Part shown: piece by piece, positions 12,401 through 27,400 of the stretch
How positions within the stretch are numbered: position 1 is the first letter of the stretch
How the letters are laid out: the number at the start of each line of letters is the position of its first letter
NCBI RefSeq assembly: GCF_050436995.1
Contig: NC_134763.1
Coordinates: 3,286,001-3,350,000 of the forward strand
Length of the DNA stretch: 64,000 nt
Direction: 5' to 3'
Source: Anticarsia gemmatalis
Taxonomy: Eukaryota; Arthropoda; Insecta; Lepidoptera; Erebidae
Program-made: the position numbers and the translations under genes
Notes under the pieces: model-generated
Databases searched by the model: none
Seen by the model: the letters and a program-made list of their open reading frames with translations, nothing else
What the model was told of the DNA's origin: nothing

Positions 12401-15400
12401 TATGCATATGGACTGCTTATGGTGAGATATTATTTTACGGGGCTATGTATATTAATTTCTATCTTTTATTGATCTAAAGTCCAATAACTTAGTAGAGAGC
12501 CTTGTATGCAAAGTTCACAGCAAGCGGACGTATACAAAATACTGAATTTAGGAGATCAGTGTCCCGCAGGTTTATGCCGCCAACGGTGAACTGTTTTTAA
12601 TACAGCTACATACTTTATTTTGTAAATAAGTAGAATTCATCAATTCTTATAATTATAGTCCAGATGAATTTTTATAAATTTTCTTACTAAAAGTTACTTT
12701 ATAGAGCTACTGATTATTCTCGGCTCAGCATCAAAAACTTTTGTGGCATTTGGCAGATTTATATAAAGATAGAAGAACCTTCCATTTATGGGAACATTTC
12801 TTTCAGTTGGGTGAAACGAGACTCGTATCTACCGGTAGGGTCGCAAGGTCTTAAAGCTGTGGCGAAGGCCAAATTAAGGTACGATCCGGTAGAGTTGGAC
12901 CCTGAAGACATGTGCAGGATGGCAGCTGAACAACCACAGGTGACTTATTTGTATATTTGTCTATACATCATGAGACTGGGTTCGAGAGGTCGATTCCCAC
13001 ACGGCACAAAATATATTATTGGGCCCCATAGTTAATATGAAGTTTAGGTCTAGTCCGTGTCAAAAATATGTGTACATACGTAAATATGTACTGAGCGTAA
13101 TTTGAATAAAAAATATTAAATGTTTTCTATGCAAAGTAATTATGGTATGTACTTTCGCAGGTGCTATCAAACTACTCAGTATCAGATGCAGTGGCGACAT
13201 ACTACTTGTACATGAAGTATGTACACCCGTTCATATTCGCCTTGTGTACCATCATTCCACTGGAACCCGATGAGGTATATAGTATATTCCTTTTTACATG
13301 TTGCATACCTAAAAAAATCCTGAATGTACCGAAATAACCTGTAAGAAATGTCAGCGTCGATATTAATATTACTTTAATGATTTTCTACATTTTGTCTTTC
13401 TGTTAAACTCTTCGAAATTTACTTTCTAAAAAACATAAATTAAAAGTTTGCGAACGTTACTTAATTACAACACAAACTAAAACTTCACAAAAAGAAAGGA
13501 CCAGAGAAACATCATTCAAATCAATAAAATCTTTAAAATACCTTCTAAACAACTTCTTATATTTCTAGGTTCTTCGAAAAGGTTCAGGCACGCTCTGCGA
13601 GTCGTTACTCATGGTGCAAGCCTTCCACGCGAACATTGTGTTCCCGAACAAGCAAGTGGAGGAGCTCAACAAACTTACAGCCGACGGACACGTGCTTGAA
13701 ACTGAGACGTATGTAGGAGGACACGTTGAAGCTTTGGAGTCAGGTATGTGGAAAAATGTCCTGTTATACCCGAATGTGAAGGTAGAGGTGTAAAAAATAC
13801 ACCCAGGTTTCGCCATTAACAATGTTAGTTCCATGTAAATGGGGTGAGTCTATTGCCGTTTACTGGGTTAGTTACCAAACTCAGGACTGTTATCGAGAGA
13901 TATTCAATTATAAATTAGGACAGAACAATTATACATTGCCCGACCCAGGAATCGAGATCGAGAGCTCATGATGAGCAATCTCTGTCAGTTTATATCTGTC
14001 TATATGTGTCTGTTCAAATATAAAATGGCATGTCAAATAATCGAATAACAATCATGAATAGTCACTATAATGGTTCACGTATTAACAAGTTTGATGTCAA
14101 CGTATACGTAAAATATATTTTGTATTTTAATTAAACAACGACAAAAAATACTAAATAGAGTTAATTATAGTGTTCAATTATTACATTTTTAGGTGTATTC
14201 AGAGCCGATATAAAATGCAAGTTTAAAATCGTGCCGTCGGCGATAGACAAATTGATGGACACCACTGAGAAGACCATGAAACATGCCATAGAAGTAGAGG
14301 AAGGAATTCCTTTAGACTTGGTGACGAACTTCGACGAAGTGTGTGCTGAGATCAAAGCGAAACTGCAGCACATGAAGGATCATCCAAGGAGAGATGAGAA
14401 CCCGTTGATCTACCATTTAGATGTCGGTGCTATGTACCCAAATATTATATTGACTAATAGGTAATTAATTGTCATATAAGCTCTCTCTCTCTCTCTCTCT
14501 GTGTCTCTTTAAATATTGTATATCTGTTTTAGATAATTTTAGTGGTGGTGAGAGTTTTCATAAAAAATATTTTTTCGTGGTATACGTCTGTAAGCTACGA
14601 AAATATATTTTCAAACACTTAATTTGATTGACTTATTTTAAGTTGCTCCAAAAAATGATTTTATAACATATTGAATTATTTTTGAGTCATGATTTGCGTA
14701 CCAAACAATATTAATTAAACTAAAATGATGGCTTTGTAGTTAATAGTATGTAATAAAACTATTTATGTATAGGTTGCAACCGTCGGCGATGGTGAACGCG
14801 AGTATATGCGCGGTGTGTGACTACAATCGTCCCGGCGCTACTTGTCAGAGGCACATGGACTGGATGTGGCGAGGAGATTATTGTGAGAATATTCACTATT
14901 ATAGCCTTCAGGTCGATACCGGTCTCAAACAAAGTGTAGGAACTAAAGCAGTCTAGTCTTTCGCAATTAAACATCGTTCTTTAATAATTTCTTTATAAAC
15001 TCATTGTTTTTTTTGTCCATGCATACAGCGAAGTCTGTGAGTTCTGTAAATGGAACGAGTGGAAATGAGGTAATAATCGAGTTTTCTATGAATTGGAGCA
15101 GAGCTCTGGTGTGCTCAGTCAATGGCTTCTATACACTCATTAAATCCATTAAAGGGAAACTTATAGAGATTCTATATTAATAGAGAAATATAAATACTAT
15201 AAAAATCAAGAGTAAATAAAATATGATAATATGGTTTATTTTGCATACAGTGCCAGCCACAAGGAGCGAATACCAACGCATTCAACAGCAGTTAGAAACA
15301 GAGAAGTTCCCGCCGCTACATCCCGGCGGACCTACGAGAGCATTCCATGCTTTACCGAAAGAAGACCAGGTAACAAACTATATTTTGAAGACTGCTTCTT

Positions 15401-18400
15401 CAGATGTATATCTTATACCGCCTTTTCTTTTGGGCGTAGTCAAATAATTCCACTTGCTGCCATTCTTACAAACTTCTTTTGATCCATTGGTATTCATGTA
15501 TTTTATTATATATGCATTAATACCAGTTTCAAGTTATAGATTTATCTTATATATGGAGATTTACCATGATTAATATTAAGAATACTTGAATAATATGATG
15601 TTTCCTTCCTTTTTTAAATCGGTTAATTATTTAAAACGGCCGTTTGTCTCAGGCGGCGTATGAGAAGAAGCGTCTAGCGGACTATTGCAGAGTGGCTTAT
15701 AAAAAGACTAAAGTGACGCGCACTGAGGTCCGAACCACTACCATTTGTCAGAAAGAGAACTCTTTCTACGTCGACACTGTAAGAGCCTTCAGGTAAGCAT
15801 ACAATCGATACGACCTTTAGCTTCTAGAATAAACACTTACGCTGCCTTGGTGAGTTCAAAACATACACTTATTGGGTTGGTGGCAGCGAGTGTTAAATAT
15901 CGAAATCAAATTTTTAGGTAATATTGTATTTGCTAGTAAAAGTTGACCTTGTTAATACGGGTTTAATTAATAAAACCTCTGCGTTCTCTACCCACACCTT
16001 TGGGTATAAATCGCATCATGTTTTATATTTATCTGTTTATTAGGGATCGTCGTTACGAGTACAAAGCTTTAAACAAGCAAGCTAAGGCGAAGGTAGCGGA
16101 GGCCGTGGCGAGCGGCGACGCGGCCGAGATCAAGAGTGCCAAGAGCAGAGAGGTGTTGTACGACTCACTGCAGCTCGCGCACAAGTGTATTCTCAACTCT
16201 TTCTACGGATACGTCATGAGGAGAGGGTGAGTTGTACCTTATAGATAGGTGTAATGATTTCGACTTTGTTAGTTCTTTCTAGAACTTTATAGAAAGGTGT
16301 AATGTTTTCGCCTTTGTTAGTTCTTTCTAAAAGTGCAATATACCAGATTTGATTATGTGTATTGTAACATCGAGTAGAAGGCAGATAAAGACAGATGTTG
16401 TCGGCTTTAAGAAATTGCGATGTGATGCCTAGAATGCGATGCCAAACGTCACTTGCACAAGACCCAACCCTAGCACACCCTTAATAAACACCGAATAAAC
16501 AATAAGAAAGCCGTTGACCGACACTTCGAAAAAGACATCATCATCATCATCAATAAATAATATCTGATTTAATATAACCCTGTCTTTCTGAAATAGAGAT
16601 GAGAAATAAACTTTTGCCAAATATAAAATATGTCAAAAATATTCAGTATACGTAAATTGATTGTTTACTAATAATTGTTTTGTTATTGCCAGTGCTCGGT
16701 GGCACAGTATGGAGATGGCAGGCATCGTGTGTTACACGGGTGCCAACATCATCATGAAGGCGAGAGAGATCATCGAACAAGTTGGACGACCGCTCGAACT
16801 TGATACTGACGGTAACTATTACCTACATTGACCTATTTTAGGCTTAAAGAAACTTAATATAGTTATATTTAGACGTAACAAAATAAAACTTAGTGTCATT
16901 TTTATTTGTGCAAAGTAAAGCGACGAATTTAGCTATTATATGGATGCTATAATGTCCGTATATATATTGTAATCGGCGTTTATACTAAGAAAATGAGTAT
17001 ATGCAGTGCACTTAAAGAGCGTACGAATTAAAAGTAGACGTGCACGGGCAGTTTTGAAACAAAAAATGTTATTGTGTAGCTTATTTGATTCTCGACTCGT
17101 GTGAGCCCTCATCGTAAATCTTTTGCAGGTATCTGGTGTGTGCTGCCGTCATCATTCCCAGAGAACGTGACAGTTCATACAACTCATGCGAAGAAAAAGA
17201 AAATTAATGTGTCCTTCCCTAATGCTGTACTCAATGCCATGGTTAAAGTAAGTAGGAATTAATTTATCAATTGTTACTGCTTCATGCATGCATGCATTCT
17301 GTTCGCGGTCTTGTACAATAGAAACGATTTCCCGCGGACAAAATAGAATCCTTTGTGTCCAGGTACAGGAACGGTGCGTATTCCAAATTTCATCAAAATT
17401 CGTTAAGTGGTATCCATACTGTAATAATTTTTATTTCTACTTTATGAAAGACATTTCAGAAAGCTGAAACATTTACGATTTACATAACATATATATTTTT
17501 CACAATTCAGGATCACTTCACAAACGATCAATACTTCGAGCTGACAGACCCTGTGGAGAAGAAATACGAACAACGGGCGGAAAACTCTATATTCTTCGAA
17601 GTGGACGGCCCTTACCTCGCTATGGTACTACCAGCCTCTAAGGAAGAAGGGAAACGGTTGAAGAAACGGTACGCCGTGTTCAACTTCGATGGTTCGCTGG
17701 CAGAATTGAAAGGTAAGATAGCAATAACATTCGATTTGTATGTACGGCTGTACAGGGTGTTAAGAAAGAGTAACTGACTGTCACTGGTGCGATCGGTAGT
17801 GCATACGATTGTCATGCAAAGTTCTTGGGCGGAAGGTGGAATCCCGAGTCAAGCCAACTGTAGTGATGTATATACTTAAGTTTTATAAACTAAGCTATAA
17901 ATAACAAAATCCAGCGTCTTTTAGACATTGCGAAAACAAATAGTCTGCCCTTTCGGGACATTGCGTATATTGTAGATCAAAATCATGATTGCCAATCTAT
18001 ATTTTTAATTATTTTACTATGACTTACCGGCCTTCAGATTTACGGAAACGGACTGCAACATTTATAAAGTTAAAGGGCTTGCAGGTTAAATTAATCATTT
18101 GTACATTTTTTCTCCAGGTTTCGAAGTAAAACGCCGTGGTGAGTTGCAGCTCATCAAAATCTTTCAATCGTCGGTGTTCGAGGCGTTTCTCAAAGGGAAC
18201 GACTTGAAGACTTGCTACGGCGCCGTGGCGAAAGTAGCGGACTACTGGCTCGATGTACTATACAGTAAAGGAAGTAACATGCCCGACTCGGAACTGTTCG
18301 AGCTTATATCAGAAAATCGTTCTATGTCTAAGAAATTAGAAGACTATGGCGGTCAGAAGTCCACTTCTATTTCTACTGCGAAGAGATTAGCTGAGTTTTT

Positions 18401-21400
18401 GGGTGATCAGATGGTGAAGGATGCTGGGTTGGCTTGCAGGTCAGTTTCAATTTAATGTTTTGCCTCTTAAGTAAATAAATTATGCAATTATCAAACATCG
18501 CTGTTTAATATTTGGTTATACGAAACTTTATCGTATTCTTAGGCACCTGAGGTTTAATATACTTTTCTCAGAAGAAAAACATTTTCTCATCGCTACTACG
18601 TCCAAGATTCTTCTCTCTAAGTTTAAGTTATATTATCGAGTCCGAAAGCTGCGGCAAATACTACATTCCCATGTAATATTTTAAAAGGTTTTATGCCCAA
18701 AGTATTTAAATTTTTTTCTAGGCATTGAGCTTTAGTTTACTATTATATTACCGCCTAAAACATGGAAATAATATTTATCTCAACAACACTCCACAAAATC
18801 TACAATAACCACGTCATTTTTAGGTTCATAATATCTAAAAAGCCAGAAGGGGCTCCAGTAACAGAGCGAGCTATCCCCCTCGCAATATTCCAGTCGCCGG
18901 CCGCCGTGAAGCGTCACCACTTGCGGCGCTGGCTCAAGGACAACAGCATCACCGAGGACATCGACATACGAGATGTACTGGACTGGGGATACTACATAGA
19001 ACGACTCAGTGGCGCTATACAGAAGATTATTACTATACCTGCCGCTATGCAAGGGGTAAGTATAATTTAATTTTCTGGAATTTTGTGTTATTGCTGTGCC
19101 AAAATGTCAAGAAAATCGAGGTTTTAAAAGTTGTTATCGCTTTAATCTCTGTGTATATTTCAGTTTTGTTAACTAGATTGGAGTAATTTTGAGTCATTTT
19201 TCTTTCTTTTTCAAACACAGCTCTCGCTAAGAACTTAATCTCATGGACCAGCTAATTAAGCCTGCGGGTTACTGATTTTCTAAGTTTTGTATAGCTCCGC
19301 CAGCAGAAAATGTGGCATACAAGGCTCTCTACTAAGTTGTCGGAATATATTAAAAAAGCCCTTTTTGTTTGAAAGGACTCTTCAATGCTTCTGCTTTATT
19401 CTGGAAATCCACAGAATTGATAATAATAAATTAGATAAATGCATATCACTCTTCGAAATTGCCGAGATGTAGCATTTTTCTCTTTAGCTGGATAACCCGG
19501 TGCCTCGGTGCCAGTACCCGGACTGGCTGCACAAGAAGATGCTGGCTAAGACAGACAAGTTTAAAACTAGGAAGATCACGGACATGTTCAGTGTACAACC
19601 CAAAGACCTCAAGAGTAAGCACGACGATGGTGATGATGATGAAGAGGCTTCTACTAGCGCTGATGGTGATATGGTAAGTTTATTACGACTTTTGTTTAGT
19701 ATAACTACGCGATTGACGCAGTGGTCATAGCGAGATGACTACTGTGCCGTGTGTGGTTCAAATCCAGGACAAATATTTGTGTGATGAGCATGAGTATCTG
19801 TTCTGAGTCTGGATGTAATGGATCCATCCACAATAAGTGTGTATTATTCGTAAATAAGTATTCTTACGAGTTGTCTGGTTACCATAATACGAGCTTTGCT
19901 GGACTCGAAAGACGGTCGACCCCCTAAAAACGTCTACATGTAGTAGGTCAATTTAGAGTTTGCAATTATTCTTTTTTTTTTCCTGTGAATAGGAGACTGG
20001 CGACATAGAAGACATAGGTAAGCCGAGTACAGAGAAGGACAACACAATCCGCCCTATAGTCCACACAGTGAAGAGAAAGCGTGAGGAATCACCGCCCAAG
20101 CCACAGACGTGGAGGGAGGCTCTCGGCTCACCACCACCCTTCGGAACCACTAAGGTACTGTCTTAACACCTGTTTATCTCCTTTAACATACCCATGCTTA
20201 AATATTACGCACTATATATACGCGTAATGTGCATTCTCTGCCTCTTGTACCTATATAGAGCACTCTTGTATACACCTGCTAATTATGAGTGCGATTCCCT
20301 GCTCGACAAATCTGTTGAAATAATTGCAGTGACCCCGTATAGCAAGGCTCTCACTGTTACATGGGACAAAAACTTATTAATATTACACGATTTTAATGAA
20401 ATGTACAGCATGTGCCGTTAAATGCTAGCATTATAGGAATTATTGTTCGGTTGTTACAGCAAGAGCGAAGAGAATGGATACTGTTTCAAAAGAAGAAATG
20501 GCTGTGGCAAATGGAGCAGCGCGGTCTACGTAACCGTAACAAGAGAGGTAAGACAATATGACAAACTAGCCTTGGCTGGCGGATCTGTCTGTGACGAAAT
20601 TTTCACAAAAAATGTCTATCTATTTTTTTTTTCTGTTCGTAGGTAAAATGGACAATGACGTAATGATCCCGCCTGCTAGCTCCGGTCCCGCGACAACACT
20701 GGGCGGATTCATCAGACGAGCGCAACGAACTCTGCTCAATACTCCATGGCAAATTATACAGGTAATTATATTATAACTATAAATTAAACATTTAAAAACC
20801 CCCCGATTTTATACTTAATTTCTTTTTTCATACTTTTTATATATTGGGAAGTTAGGTTAAGCCGTTCTTATATTTCCACCACCAACTTTCTCATCGTACG
20901 ACGCTATTTGAGACCCCATCTGAGTAACATTTCCTCTCTTTTTGCGTCGGGGGTTAAAAATGGTTTTCGACCAACCAGGTAAGAGTAAACATCTTACGCA
21001 AGAGTGATATCTAAACCAAAGATTCAAGCAAAATTCATTGTTATATTATATCATGGTCAAGTAAAATTTTCTCGATACACGCCTAGTAACCGCACTTTAG
21101 TAGTCTTTGCTCTTTAAGCCGCGTACATAAGCGTCCGCACGGAGCATACGGTTCGCTAAGGTGACGTTCACGACGGTCAAATGCGACGAATGTTGACAGT
21201 AAGCTTTCACATAATATCTGTAAAGTAAGGCCAACCAGACAAGATAAAAAAATGTAAACAATCGGCCCGTTTAGGACTTCGGTTCGGTAGTCGACTCGCC
21301 TACGTTCGGCCTCGCTCGGCGGCAGTGCTCGCTTGTTTGCGAAATGTAAAAAGCCTAACAAAAGCCGGACAAGACGGACAACGTTTATTTTAGCCGGACA

Positions 21401-24400
21401 TGCAATCAAAAAGCCTAACTATGTCCGGCTTTATCCGGACGCCTGGCAACGCTAGGCCCGTTACTGAGTTACATTTCGATAGCGACCGATTATAATCTCT
21501 GTCCTTTTCACTCATACGTGCAGCTATAGCGACGACAGCTGGCGTTATGTGTTTCGTGGTACAGGAATGCAGTCAGTACCGTTGTTGTCAACATTTAGTC
21601 CGCCATTTTGTGCACAAGTTCATTTCTGTTTGTTTTTCGTCTTCGTATTTACTTAGATTTCTGTTTAAAATTCGAACTTTATAATAATTTATTCAAATAA
21701 ATATGTTTTGAACCCCTGAAACTTTATTTACATTCTTTATCTCGTCTGGTTGGCCTTACTTTAGACGGCATTACGTTTTAATTTTTCAGTAAGTGCAGCT
21801 TTGAACTCGTTCCTTTTCATTATGTTCAGAGGTTGTGACTTAAAATATTCGTTTATCAAAATAACTTCTTTAGGTTGCCGAAACAGCAGAGCCGGGTCTT
21901 TTTAAAGTGTGGGCGCTGGTGGGTACAGAGCTGCACCAGATCAAGTTGTCCGTGCCTCGTATCTTCTACGTGAACCAGCGCGTGGGTCGCGCGGCGGACA
22001 GCGGCCCGTACTGGCGCAAGTGTAGCCGCGTGCTGCCGCGCGCCCACCCCGCGCTGCACCTGTACCAGTACTGCGTGCCCGAGAACGTGTACAGAGAACA
22101 CCAGGAGTAAGTCACCCACCTACTAGTATTACTATGTCCACCTATTTTACCTCTCGCGACTTGTACACATAATACTCGTATTATATTTAAACCGCCACTA
22201 CACCCGCCAGCCTGAGACTACGATCGATGTTATTGGATCGAATCGCCGGTAAACAACTAAGGTGTCCTCCTTAGCATTAATTTTCAGTCGCGTTAAAACC
22301 TTTTCTTTTAATAACCCATTTCTGTCCCACTGCAGGGCAAGGTCTCCTCCCAAACGAGAAGGTAGGGGTTAGGCCTTGAGTCCACCACGCTGGCCAAGTG
22401 CGGATTGAGAACTTTGCATCTCTCAATAAATGTATTAAACAATTTTTTAGGCATGCAAGGTTTCCTCACGATAATTTCCTTCACCGTTAGAGCAAGTGAT
22501 AATTATTTGTAATACAAACTTCGAAAAGTCATTGGTATGTTGCCTCGGGTTCGAACCTGCACCCACTTGCGTGGGAGGTGCCACCTTAAACCACTCGGCT
22601 AACACTGCTAAACCTATTGCATTTTAATATTAATTTGTACTTTCTTCGACTACTTATCGTAATTATTATTGCATTAAATGTCTGGAATGATAATTTTGTA
22701 GTACAGCCAGAAGATTTACTTTTAAGACGGCGTTCCGAAACGTTTGAAGATTTAATGTTCCTATCTGAAACGGTAATGCTTTCAAAATGGTTTTTGGTAA
22801 ATGTTACATTTTTGTTATAGGCAACTGATGGCTGAACTGTGTGCTCCAGAAATTGAAGGAATATACGAAACTCAGATGAGCTTGGAGTTCAGAGCTCTCG
22901 TGCAACTCGGTTGTATATGTACCGTAGATCCACAAGAAGCGAGAAAGTAAGATAGTTTAATATGAAGTATATTTTTTCTTTTGTATGCAGAAGTTAATTA
23001 TTCTATTTTTTTCCAGACAAATTCAATTCGGCTCAAGTAATATGGATTCATTTTCGCTCAATCAACTACAGTTCAAGAGTGTGGCTCATCAACCTTATTT
23101 ACAGAAACAAGTAAGATAATCGTTCATTAATTATTAAGACAGTTATTGAGTAATGTCTTGTTTCTATAATTGAGTAAAAAAGTTGAAAACCCATTGCAAA
23201 CGGATTTCTAACTTTTTTATGACACACAAGGTCCCTCCTACTTCTATTATTAGTACTTTTACAATGTGTATGGGTGTAAAAAACCGCTTGTTGATGGTCA
23301 GGACGGCGTGGCCCCCGTGAAGCACATCTACATGTACCAGCACTCGGCGCCCAGCTCCAGCCGCAGCATGTGGGCGCTGGTGCTGCCGCCCGTCAGGCGC
23401 GCCTACATCTATGTACTAGACACTGTCAAGACCAACCAGGTGCCCAACATGAACACGCTGTATCAAGCTGAGAGGACTGCTAAGTAAGTTTCATATAGGC
23501 ACAAAACATTTTATTCAGGCCTTGTATATCGAAAAATTTGGTATTATTAAGTATGTCGAACAGACTTACTGCCTAGATAATATGTTTTCTTTATTATACA
23601 TGAACCATGAAGTTTACTGTTAATAATATATTTCCATATCGCACTTTTTTGTTACTTTCTTTTTGTAGTCGTTATTTTTTTATAAGCACTTTTTATAACT
23701 CACGTCTGTCCCATTAGTGGGCGAGAGTCTCCCACCGAATGAGGGAGGTGTTAGGCCTTGAGTTCATCATGCTGGGCAAGTGCTGGCTGGGGACTTCGCA
23801 TGCCCTCAAGAAATGAGTTAAAGAACTTTTATGTAAAGTTTCATCACGATATTTTTCTTTACCGTTAGAACAAGTAATTCTAAACCGAAATATTATTATG
23901 TTCTCGTCAGGATCAACCTAGGCACAGAGGAGAGTACACTCCCAGGCTCGGAGCTGTCGTGGGAGGTGGTGGTGGAGTCGGACATGCGCGCCGTGTCGCG
24001 GCACATACAGCGCGCGCTGCAGCGCTACCGCGACGAGCGCTGCGGGCCCACGCTGCTGGCGCTGCAGGCCGCGCTCACGCCGCACGCCTGTGTACAGCAC
24101 ATGCCATGTATGTAACACATCACTTACTATTTAACTGATTAGAACAGAGAAGTTCTCACGATGATGCGTTGATTCAAAGACCATGTGAACAAACCCTTAC
24201 GGGCTCCCTGCTGTGCAAGTGTCTCCTCGCTAAATGACGGAGGAGTCTACCATGCTGTCAGAGTGTGCATTGGGACTTCGCATTATTTCCAGAGCTTTGT
24301 TAAAGATCACTCATGCATGCATAATAAAAAAAAAGTTCTAATTTTCGACCGCCTGCGTTTTAGGTGCATGCTGAGACCACTCGGTCTTCACAACTTTTTT

Positions 24401-27400
24401 ATTAATTTTCTGTTATGAATGATTCTGCCATATAATAAATTGTTTGCTTATTTTATTTGGCCTCACTTTGATACCTACTGTTTACTGTTTTGTCAGTAAT
24501 ATCGGAGTTCCCCCTGGTCCGGCTGCACGTCCGCGACGTGGAGACGTTGTACTCTGCGCTGGACTGGCAGCGCGTGGGCGCGCGGGCCATCGTCCGACAC
24601 TACCTCGGCCTCGACGCCATACTGCAGCTCACTGTCGAACAGTGCAGGTACGCAAGACACTATGCATTATTTTTTTACTTAAGTGCTGAAACATTTCGCG
24701 TTCCCCGATTTTTTATTTTTGTGATTATTATATCCATTATATGTCGGGACTTGTGTAATAAGAAAACTTTATAGTATTATGAATAAGCGTAAATAATGTT
24801 GTCATTTAAGGATTTGATTTGGTATAATTGGTATGTCAGGTGAATTGATATTTTCTTCTAAAGTACGGGACACAAAAGGGTATGATGTCAACTAGGAAAC
24901 TCATTCAAATTATTTCCATGTTCAGATACTTCCACGTGCCTCTGGGTAACATGCCGGCAGACCCCACTCTGTTCGGCGCGGACTTGTTCTACGCGCGACA
25001 CCTCGTCAAACACAACTTCGTGCTGTGGTGCTCCAACACCGACCGACCTGACCTCGGCGGCAGAGAGAATGATGACAATAGGTAACACTTTATATTATTT
25101 CTAGATAAGATTTTAGAAAATGAAAAATTAAAGGTGCCAGCAAACAACTTAAGCTGTTAAGGTAGCAGTTATATTATGTCTGTTTTGGAGAAAAACTGCG
25201 AAGAGCGTTAATGAGACATGGTACTATATGCCGATTAAACGTTGTAATTAACCGAAAAAATTGTGGGGGCGGCGTTGGCGAGCAAAGGGTTAAGAACTTG
25301 GCGCCCGCTTCACGTGGTTACGTGATACAGCGTCGCATGCACTCTCCGCACTACGCGACACGCACGCAGCACGCACGCTAGAGAAACGTGCACGCCTAAT
25401 GTGGAGGCGGCTTTAAAAACTAGAGAAGTTAAGACTTACTTCGCGACGTCTTATTAATTGCGTTATCAGCCAATCCGTGCACGGCTATTGAGATACCAAA
25501 TGTGTATCAAACTTTCGTTTTACAGGTTAATGAGTGAAGTAGAAGATCTGTCGGGCTGCACGCACTGCAGCGGCGGGGCCTACAACAGCGTGTGCGTGGA
25601 GTTAGAGTCAGACGCGCTTGGTGTATGTGCACTGCTACAAGCGCAACACATCCTGCAGCTCGAGGGCACGTCCGTGGCCACCGCGTTCGGCGCGCAGCAC
25701 AACAACATACATGACGTCATCGCTAACACTGGTCAGTTCATATATCACATGTTATATGGCGAAATTTTGAGCTTATCCTACACTGGACACGTTGCCAAAC
25801 TCCGGTCTAATGTTAAGAGGATTCCGTCAAATGTAAAAACTCAACAGTTTCTCCTATCCGGGACCTTTTAATCGGCATTCGTTTACGTTACTACCAAGAC
25901 CAAAGAGACAATCAGTCAGTGAATGACATACATTTTAGATCATCAATTATGCAAGGTGAAATTAAAATCCTGTAGTTAGGTACTGTTTATCATCATAGTC
26001 ATGGGTTTTGTTGTCAGGAGTGAATGCATCTCTAAGTTACGACGAGACGGCGCAGTGCAGCGCCGCGTTCAAAATCCTCCGCACAATGGTCGCGTCGTGG
26101 CTGCGTGACGTCACACTGTACAAAAACGTCTTTGCTGACTTCCAGATATCGCACTTTTATAGGTAACTACTTATTACTTCACCGACAGGCTTGTTCATAA
26201 AAGATCTCCTTTTGATTTGCAAAACCTGCAACATATGAGTCAACAGATTATGATTTTGTACCCCCTTATATATTAGCAGTTACTTTAGTTTACACACTAC
26301 TTAACTACAAAAACTAAAATCCATGTGTGCCAATACCACGATTGATCCCGCGTTTTTTGATGTACATAACATTTATGTATATACTTACGATCACACTGAA
26401 AAACATCCCGTAAGCTCTTACAAGTTGTACAGTCTTTTGCTTAAAATTGTTTGGAAGTGACAAAACATTGGATAACTAGTATGAGCTTACACGACGTTAA
26501 CTTGTAAGATAGTTGATATATACATAATATAAACTGTATCGTTGTATTTCCCAGGTGGTTGAAGACGTCATCATCACTGCTATACGACCCCGCACTACGC
26601 AGGACTCTGTACAATCTAATGAAGAAACTCTTCCTCATGTTGGTGGCCGAGTTCAAGAGACTCGGCTCACAGATCGTGTTCGCAGACTTTAATAGAATAC
26701 TCCTTTGTACTAAGAAGAATACTGTTATGGATGGAATAGGTAACGTTTTAGTTACTATTGAGTTCTCCTCTATAAAAATATTTATTTTATCTTGTACTAA
26801 CTGACTCGCGCAACTTCGCTTGTGTCACGTAAGAGAGAATAGGTCAACATTTTTCCCGTTTTTGTAACATTTTTTACTGGTACTCTGCTCCTATTGGTCG
26901 TAGCCTGATGATATGTAGCCTTCCTCGTTAAATGGGCTATCTAACACTGAAAGAATTTTTCAAATCGGGCCTGTAGTTCCTGAGATTAGCGCGTTCAAAC
27001 AAACAAACAAACAAACTCTTCAGCTTTATAATATTAGTATAGATTGGTTTATAGTTCTCTTGTATAACAATTTTTTTATCAATTGTATACCGGTGTACCT
27101 GCAAACTGTCGACTTGTTGTATGAAAACTTGATCAGAGCCCCTACCGGGTGTCATAGGAACGAATTACTTTGGTACATTTTAAAATTCCTTCTCGAAACT
27201 CAATAGCACTTTCTGGTTCTTTAGAAAATTGGGCTACTATATGAGTATTGCCACTAAGCATGGCTGGTGTGGTGAAACATATAGAAGCTATTTAACAATC
27301 TCCAGTCGTGCTGAAACAATTTCGGTATCCTTATTATATTTCTTAACACAGTATTTGTGTGCAGGTTATGTGGAGTTCGTAGTGCAGAGCATAAGAAACA

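Noticed and set aside
21083..21409. 108-codon minus-strand frame
   Set aside because: It lies across the MITE and intron with no homology, and looks like chance.
22540..22617. Possible tRNA-Ser/Leu gene on the minus strand
   Set aside because: A and B boxes are present, but the 3' half runs into the repeat body shared with four other sites; no acceptor stem closes.
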